Below are positions 59,207-64,000 of a DNA stretch of 64,000 nt, piece after piece. Under the pieces are notes generated by a model that saw nothing but the letters and a program-made list of their open reading frames with translations, made no database searches and was not told the DNA's origin. The first letter of the stretch is position 1. Each line of letters starts with the position of its first letter. Made by a program: the position numbers and the translations under genes. This DNA is from Aquamicrobium defluvii (GTDB lineage: Bacteria; Pseudomonadota; Alphaproteobacteria; Rhizobiales; Rhizobiaceae): positions 1 to 64,000 of the forward strand of contig NZ_SNZF01000026.1 in assembly GCF_004363725.1 (NCBI RefSeq). Direction: 5' to 3'.

Positions 59207-60121
59207 TCAGTCGCCCTGAGTGAGCCCCCTGGCGATGGTGTCGGAGGTCACCCGCAACAGGTCGATATAGGTGGGAACCGGGCCGTCCGCTTCGGTCAGC
59301 GAGTCGACATAGAGCACGCCACCGTATTTCGCACCGGTCTCGCGCGCGACCTGCCTTGCCGGCTTGTCGGAAATGGTGCTTTCGGAGAAGACCACGGTGA
59401 TGCCGTTCTTCCTCACCTCGTCGATGACCTTGCGCACCTGCTGGGGCGTGCCCTGCTGGTCGGCGTTGATCGGCCACAGGTAAAGCTCCTTTAGGCCGAA
59501 GTCGCGGGCGAGATAGGAGAAGGCGCCTTCGCTCGATACCAGCCAGCGCCGGTCTTCCGGAACCGCGTCGAGCTCGGCCTTGATCGGATCGATGACGGCC
59601 TTGATCTTGTCCTTGTAGGCCTCGGCATTGGCCTTGTAGGTCGCGGCGTTTTCCGGATCGTGCTTCACGAAGGCATCGCGGATGTTGTCGACATAGATCA
59701 ACGCCGAAGTCGGCGACATCCAGGCATGCGGGTTCGGCTTGCCGCTGTAGGGGCCCTCGGCGATGCCCATCGGCTCGACACCGTCGGAAACCACGACGCC
59801 GGGCACGTCCTTCAGGTTCTGGAAGAATTTCTCGAACCACAGTTCGAGGTTAAGACCGTTCCACAGGATCAGGTCGGCGCCCTGCGCGCGCTGGATGTCG
59901 CCCGGCGTCGGCTGGTACTCATGGATCTCGGCGCCCGGCTTGGTGATGGATTCCACGATGGCCGCATCGCCGGCGACATTCTGCGCCATGTCCGCGATGA
60001 CCGTGAAAGTGGTGACGGCCTTGAATTTTTCCGCCGCCTGAGCCGGAGCGGCCGTCAGCAATGCGGCAAGGACGCCACCCACCACGCTGGTGAGAACCGT
60101 ACGCCTCGGCAGTTCGAACAT
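59207..60121 (-). CDS. sitA: Metal ABC transporter substrate-binding protein (SitA type)
   Basis: A 304-residue metal-binding protein of the TroA/MntC/SitA cluster. A Tat-like signal (LPRRTVLTSVVGGVLAALLT) precedes AAEKFKAVTTFTVIADMAQN. Expected metal ligands are H in AEIHEYQPTPGD, H in NPHAWMSP, E in VFSESTISDKPA and D in LYVDSLTEADG, the pattern of manganese/iron-binding SitA. There is no histidine-rich loop as in zinc-specific ZnuA. AAGGAAG precedes the ATG; an upstream frame to 60718 is not coding. First gene of the operon after a Mur-like box. Confidence 0.88.
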   Translation of the reverse strand: MFELPRRTVLTSVVGGVLAALLTAAPAQAAEKFKAVTTFTVIADMAQNVAGDAAIVESITKPGAEIHEYQPTPGDIQRAQGADLILWNGLNLELWFEKFFQNLKDVPGVVVSDGVEPMGIAEGPYSGKPNPHAWMSPTSALIYVDNIRDAFVKHDPENAATYKANAEAYKDKIKAVIDPIKAELDAVPEDRRWLVSSEGAFSYLARDFGLKELYLWPINADQQGTPQQVRKVIDEVRKNGITVVFSESTISDKPARQVARETGAKYGGVLYVDSLTEADGPVPTYIDLLRVTSDTIARGLTQGD

Positions 60122-60182
60122 ATGAGCTTCCTTCTTGCGGCTGAATCTTGCTTGCATCGGATGGGCGCCTCGCTTGAAAGGA

Positions 60183-60203
60183 TATTGCAACTCACTTGCA
60201 ATA
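60183..60203. promoter_or_regulatory. Mur/Fur-type operator of sitABCD
   Basis: TATTGCAA-N5-TTGCAATA, perfect 8-bp arms, 62 bases before the sitA start. It resembles the TGCAA-rich boxes bound by the manganese-responsive Mur protein upstream of sit genes in this order. A second partial copy (CAAT-N5-ATTG) lies near 60253-60265. Confidence 0.65.
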
Positions 60204-60710
60204 AGCTCCGGAAGTGCACCTTTCGGCTTTAATATGCTTTTAAGAATGAATTGCAATAGTGAATTGAAGAGAGGCCGAAGTTTCTGGCAGGCGCTTTCCC
60301 GACCGGCTCGGCGCGCGTGCTCTCGCCGGTTCACCGGAACTTGTCTTCCGAAAGGAAAAACGGGTGCCGACGACATATATGAGACGGGGTGCAACCCGGC
60401 GAACCCAGGGATTGCGACCGGCTTCAGGGTTGGGCGGGATATGGATCGGGAAAGCTCGCAACCGGGCGGAAACGAGTTTCCGGGCATTACCGCATTTTCC
60501 CGAGCCGTGGAAACGCCTTGACCGCCTGTTCTGGAGCGCGCGCCAATACAGGCACAATCATGCGTGCGGATCACTTCCGAAGACGAGAATACCGTCCGCG
60601 ACACCGGCTCCATCGCCCGCGCGAAAAGTGGGATCAAGGAAGCGCACCTGGAGCATTTTGCAGCCAAATGGAAACATTTGGCGTCGCATAAATGCAGTAT
60701 AACAAGCAGA
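60204..60710. other. Upstream region of sitA without recognisable genes
   Basis: About 500 bases on the far side of the Mur-like box. Open frames are short or unlike any family, on both strands. Only the partial second Mur-like site near 60253 stands out. Confidence 0.4.
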
Positions 60711-60945
60711 TAGATCATTTCATCGATTCCGTGAAACGATGAAATGATCTAAAGCGCGTCGCGATCTTCCGGATTCGCTCCTCGCGCTCAAAATTCCTGT
60801 TTTTAGGCATGTCGTTGCCCCGAAACCGGATCCCACTTTCGGGCGATAGAGCGCCGTGCGTCCTTTCGGACGCACAAAGGACGCTCTGACATTTTGTTTG
60901 AGCATCGGAATAATCCGAAAACCGAGTACAGTTTTCGGTCCGTGC
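60711..60945. repeat. Intergenic palindromic repeat of the Hyphomicrobiales type
   Basis: Three linked dyads: a perfect 15-bp stem (TAGATCATTTCATCG 60711-60725 with CGATGAAATGATCTA 60737-60751); a middle part with AAAGCGCGTCGCGATCTTC and GGCATGTCGTTGCCCC/ACTTTCGGGCGATA; and GAGCATCGGAATAATCC with the palindrome around CCGAAAACCGAGTACAG. Closely similar mosaic elements recur in intergenic regions of many genomes of this order. Their role (REP-like, RNA hairpin or small mobile element) is not settled. Confidence 0.65.
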
Positions 60946-60955
60946 TCCAACGGAG

Positions 60956-60980
60956 AGGGCGGCGGGAAGCCCGCCGCCCT
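60956..60980 (-). terminator. GC-rich hairpin after eutH
   Basis: AGGGCGGCGGG, 3-base loop, CCCGCCGCCCT: an 11-bp perfect stem 30 bases after the eutH stop on the minus strand. No long T tract follows, but position and strength fit a terminator. Confidence 0.55.
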
Positions 60981-61009
60981 GTCTTGTTCCATGCCGGCGA
61001 TTCTGCCCC

Positions 61010-62236
61010 CTACTCGGCAGGCAGCGGGCTCGCAGCCGCCCTTGCATCCAGCACAGCCAGTTCCTCGGCCTTGGGCACCGACAGCCACACCGCCAGCATG
61101 AAGCCGGCCGCACCGCCCAACAGCTTGCCGAGCATAAGCGGCAGGATCATCGTCGGCTGGAAATTGGCCGAGAAGGCGAGATGGTCGCCGAAGGTGAAGG
61201 CCGCGCACACGGCGAAGGCGATGGCCAGCACCTTGTCGCGCGGCTGCATCTTGCCGACCAGCCGGTACATGGCGAGGATGTTGGCGCTGGCGGCCAGCAG
61301 CCCGGCCGCCCCTTCCGGAGACACGCCGATGCGGGCTCCGATCACCTGCATCGGCCCGGCCAGATATTTCGTGAGCAGATAGACCATGGGGAAGGCGCCA
61401 GCCAGCATGATGCCGATATAGCCGGCGATCTCCAGCGCCCGGAACTGGTCCTGCTCATCCGCGATGATCGGGTCGAACCCCCACGAGCCGAACACCGTGC
61501 TGAAGAAGCCGGTGAAATATTCCACGATGGACGCGACCAGAACCAGCGTGATGCCGGCATACATGATGCGCCCGAACCACAGGAAGCCTTTGATCATGGC
61601 ATCCGGCGCGAAACGAAGCCCGAGCGCGATGGCCACGCAGAACACGATCAGCGGCAAAAGATTGCGCAATATATCGCCGAGGCCGAGCGCGATCTGGTAA
61701 CTCGCCTCGGCCGTGGTCGAGACTTCGGGCCGTATGTCGAGACCCGCCAGCGCAATGATGGCACAGGCGATGAACACGCCGATCGGCACGCTGAGAATGC
61801 CCGACATGATGCCGAGCGCCATATATTTATGGTCGGATTTGGCGAGCATCGCCAGTCCCACCGGGATCGAGAAGATGATGGTGGCGCCGGAGGTGAAGCC
61901 GACGATGGTGGCGATCATCCAGGCGTCGCGCGAACCGGCCAGCGCATCGGCGAGCTGGTAGCCGCCCATGTCCACGGCGATCACCGTGGTTGCCGCAATC
62001 GACGGATCGGCACCGATCATGGCGAACAGCGGCCCGACCACGACGCGGATGAACTGCGACAGATAGGGAATGGCGGCCATGATGCCGGCCACCGGAATGA
62101 AGATCGGGCCGATGGAATGCAGACCCTCGATGAACTCCTTGCCGAGCCCCTTTTCCGGGTCGCGGATCGAGGCGATGGCGCCGGCGACGGCGCACACCAT
62201 GATGATGTAGATGACGAAAGTTCCGATAGAAGCCAT
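61010..62236 (-). CDS. eutH: Ethanolamine permease EutH family protein
   Basis: A 408-residue membrane protein with about ten helices: FIEGLHSIGPIFIPVAGIMA, ATTVIAVDMGGYQLADALAG, GDHLAFSANFQPTMILPLML and NILAMYRLVGKMQPRDKVLA, characteristic of EutH. EutH lets ethanolamine enter cells. No ethanolamine ammonia-lyase or microcompartment gene is in the window; instead the gene sits 59 bases downstream of a dimethylglycine/sarcosine-dehydrogenase-type enzyme on the same strand, so it may carry a methylated amine such as choline derivatives, or ethanolamine for another route. Confidence 0.82.
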   Translation of the reverse strand: MASIGTFVIYIIMVCAVAGAIASIRDPEKGLGKEFIEGLHSIGPIFIPVAGIMAAIPYLSQFIRVVVGPLFAMIGADPSIAATTVIAVDMGGYQLADALAGSRDAWMIATIVGFTSGATIIFSIPVGLAMLAKSDHKYMALGIMSGILSVPIGVFIACAIIALAGLDIRPEVSTTAEASYQIALGLGDILRNLLPLIVFCVAIALGLRFAPDAMIKGFLWFGRIMYAGITLVLVASIVEYFTGFFSTVFGSWGFDPIIADEQDQFRALEIAGYIGIMLAGAFPMVYLLTKYLAGPMQVIGARIGVSPEGAAGLLAASANILAMYRLVGKMQPRDKVLAIAFAVCAAFTFGDHLAFSANFQPTMILPLMLGKLLGGAAGFMLAVWLSVPKAEELAVLDARAAASPLPAE

Positions 62237-62295
62237 TTGCCTTACCTCCCAGTTGCGCGTGCCGCGCCGGCAGACTTTATCGACGCCCTTTCCGA

Positions 62296-64000
62296 TCAGG
62301 CTTTCACGCGTTCCCCTTGTGGATCGTAGAGCGGCGCCATGTGGATCGTGGCGGCGAAGCGTTCGTTCGCCACGATGAGTTCGTAATCGCCGGACGACAG
62401 GAATGCGTCGTCGACCCCGGCTTCGTTGCGCACATAGCCGTAGCCGATGGGCAGCCCCACCGTGTAGCCATAGCCGCCGCTGGTCAGGTAGCCGACAGGC
62501 TGGCCATCGCGCAGGATGGTCTCGCGGCCGAGCAACACCACTTGCCGGTCCTGCGTGGTGAAGCAGGCCAGCCGCTTCGGAAGGGGCTTGCCGGCGGCGG
62601 CCATGCAGGCATCACGCCCGATGAAGGGCGTGTCCTTCTTCAGCTTCACCGCCCAGCCCAGGCCGGCCTCGAACGGGTTGTCGTTGGGTGTGATGTCCGA
62701 GCCCCATGCTCGGTAACCCTTTTCCAGACGCAGCGATTCGATGGCCCTGTAGCCGGTCGGGCGGATGCCGTGCGGCCGGCCCGCCGCCATCAGAGTATCG
62801 AACACCTCGCCGGTGCCGGCAATCGGCACATGCAGTTCCCAGCCCAGTTCCCCGACATAGGTGACGCGCATGGCGCGCACCCGATGCCCGGCAATGGAAA
62901 TCTCCGCGATCCTGCCGAAGGGGAAGGCGGCATTGGAGACATCTTGCCCGGTCACCCTCTCCAGCACCAGCCTTGCAGCCGGTCCCATCAGCGACAGCGT
63001 GCCATGCTCCTCGGTCACGTCGGCGATGCGCGCGTCCGATCCTGCCGGCAGATGCTCCTCGATCCACGCAAAATCGTGGGTGCGAGAGCCTGTGCCGGTG
63101 ACGATGTAGAAGCAATCCTCCGCCAGCCGCGCCACGGTGAGGTCGCATTCGATGCCGCCGCGCGTGTTGAGGATCTGCGTGTAGGTCAGGCGTCCGGGCT
63201 GTCTGGCGACCGTGTTGGCGCAGATCAGCTCCAGCGCCGCAGCCGCATCCTTGCCCGTCACCTCGAACTTGGCGAAGGACGACTGGTCGAACAGGCCGAC
63301 CTTCTCGCGCACGGCCCTGTGCTCTTCGCCGAGCGGGCCGAACCAGTTCTGCCGGCCCATCGAATAGACGTCCTTCGCCTCCATGCCTTCCGGCGCGAAC
63401 CAGTTGGGCCGCTCCCAGCCGAGCTTGGAGCCGAACACGGCGCGGTGCTTCTTCAGGCGCTCATAAAGCGGCGAGACGATGCGCGGGCGGCCGCTTTCAT
63501 ATTCCTCATGCGGGAAGGCGACGGTGTAGTGCTTGCCATAGGCTTCCAGCGTGCGCTCCTCGACCCAGGCGCGGTCGCGGTGCAGGCCGGAGAAGCGGCG
63601 GATGTCGACCACCCACAGGTCGAGCGGAGCCTCGCCGCGCACCACCCATTCGGCCAGCACCCAGCCCGCGCCGCCGCCCGAGGCGATGCCGAAGGCGTTG
63701 AAGCCGGCGCCGACGAACATGTTGGCGCATTCGGGCGCGCGGCCAAGGATGAAATTGCCGTCCGGCGTGAAGCTCTCGGGCCCGTTGATCATCTGCTTGA
63801 CGCCGCTTTCGGCCAGCGCCGGCACGCGGGCGATGGCCTGCTCCATGTGCTGCTCGAAATGGTCGTAGTCGTCGTCGAAGAGCTGGAACTCCCACTGGTC
63901 GGGCACATCGCCGCCGGGCAGGCCGGTGGCCCAGCTTTGCGGGTTCGGCTCGTAGCCGCCCATGACGAGGCCGCCCACCTCTTCCTTGAAGTAGATGCGC
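62296..64000 (-). CDS. Dimethylglycine/sarcosine dehydrogenase-like flavoprotein with GcvT domains (partial)
   Basis: The C-terminal 568 residues of a protein that continues past the window end. The order is: end of a DAO-type flavin domain (NMFVGAGFNAFGIASGGGAG WVLAEW split here), the FAO_M linker, a GcvT folate-binding domain (AVREKVGLFDQSSFAKFEVT, LTYTQILNTRGGIECDLTVA, YVGELGWELHVPI, YRAIESLRLEKGYRAWGSDI) and the GcvT C-terminal barrel. Such enzymes demethylate dimethylglycine, sarcosine or similar amines and pass the methyl group to tetrahydrofolate. Probably in one operon with eutH. Confidence 0.85.
   Translation of the reverse strand, partial: RIYFKEEVGGLVMGGYEPNPQSWATGLPGGDVPDQWEFQLFDDDYDHFEQHMEQAIARVPALAESGVKQMINGPESFTPDGNFILGRAPECANMFVGAGFNAFGIASGGGAGWVLAEWVVRGEAPLDLWVVDIRRFSGLHRDRAWVEERTLEAYGKHYTVAFPHEEYESGRPRIVSPLYERLKKHRAVFGSKLGWERPNWFAPEGMEAKDVYSMGRQNWFGPLGEEHRAVREKVGLFDQSSFAKFEVTGKDAAAALELICANTVARQPGRLTYTQILNTRGGIECDLTVARLAEDCFYIVTGTGSRTHDFAWIEEHLPAGSDARIADVTEEHGTLSLMGPAARLVLERVTGQDVSNAAFPFGRIAEISIAGHRVRAMRVTYVGELGWELHVPIAGTGEVFDTLMAAGRPHGIRPTGYRAIESLRLEKGYRAWGSDITPNDNPFEAGLGWAVKLKKDTPFIGRDACMAAAGKPLPKRLACFTTQDRQVVLLGRETILRDGQPVGYLTSGGYGYTVGLPIGYGYVRNEAGVDDAFLSSGDYELIVANERFAATIHMAPLYDPQGERVKA

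Noticed and set aside
60240..60718. Long N-terminal extension of the sitA frame
   Set aside because: It would precede a normal signal peptide, cross the Mur-like operator and the promoter, and has no recognisable sequence.
1..64000. CRISPR arrays, tRNA and rRNA genes
   Set aside because: No regularly spaced direct repeats, no cloverleaf-like segments with TTCGA-type arms and no rRNA core sequences were recognised by reading; a dedicated search was not possible.

Overview
The window looks like chromosome of an alphaproteobacterium of the order Hyphomicrobiales (rhizobia/Brucella/Phyllobacteriaceae side). The signs are a MucR/Ros zinc-finger regulator, a sitABCD operon behind a Mur-like box, a BigR-type persulfide sensor, an intergenic palindromic repeat of a kind common in that order, and uniformly high GC with tight operons. 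This placement is inference; there is no rRNA gene here to confirm it. I found no tRNA, rRNA or CRISPR array.

Layout. (1) 1-5.7 kb: a sulfide-response locus with a bigR-like repressor on the minus strand facing trxC, a sulfide:quinone oxidoreductase, a small membrane protein and a P1B-type metal ATPase carrying a TPC motif. Behind bigR lies a broken gene pair: a frameshifted MFS transporter fused to the tail of a SulP permease. (2) 5.7-6.3 kb: a decayed IS481-type transposase. (3) 6.3-28.1 kb: a large catabolic island. On the minus strand are hydantoinase/oxoprolinase HyuA and HyuB and a three-part HcnABC/opine-oxidase-like flavoenzyme. On the plus strand are an IclR regulator, then a peptide/opine-type ABC transporter running into an MmgE/PrpD protein and an N,N-dimethylformamidase-like protein. 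An RpiR regulator, a TRAP transporter and an Asp/Glu/hydantoin-racemase-like protein follow. Both IclR-side promoters carry the same tandem pair of 15-bp palindromes, 19 bp apart, directly after the -10 element.

(4) 28.2-31.4 kb: mucR, a relic of cytosine deaminase, a LysR regulator and 5-formyltetrahydrofolate cyclo-ligase. (5) 31.4-46.2 kb: a respiratory and denitrification island. It holds an isolated aa3-oxidase subunit I, an NnrS gene behind a NitT/TauT-type ABC transporter, ccoNOQP with two small membrane proteins and ccoS (but no ccoGHI), a three-domain copper nitrite reductase with an added N-terminal cupredoxin, a DUF1858 protein, an NnrR-type Crp/Fnr regulator and pseudoazurin. Three FNR/NnrR-like 14-bp palindromes lie in front of the ABC-nnrS operon, nirK and pseudoazurin. 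A nitronate monooxygenase lacking its front third abuts pseudoazurin.

(6) 46.5-53.9 kb: an amino-sugar locus with a GntR/UTRA regulator, NanE epimerase, ROK kinase, ABC binding protein and two permeases on plus, and the ABC ATPase plus a SIS-domain protein convergent on minus. Shared TACCA half-sites tie the pieces together. (7) 54.1-56.4 kb: two glycosyltransferases. (8) 56.5-60.2 kb: sitABCD metal uptake. (9) 60.7-64 kb: an intergenic repeat, an EutH-type ethanolamine permease and a dimethylglycine/sarcosine-dehydrogenase-like flavoenzyme that runs off the window end.

The best candidate for an undescribed system is the 6.3-28.1 kb island. Its enzyme combination (HcnABC-like oxidase, hydantoinase AB, MmgE/PrpD, DMFase-like protein, altered racemase) and shared operators suggest a dedicated pathway for an N-substituted amino acid, opine or cyclic amide, but the substrate cannot be read from sequence.
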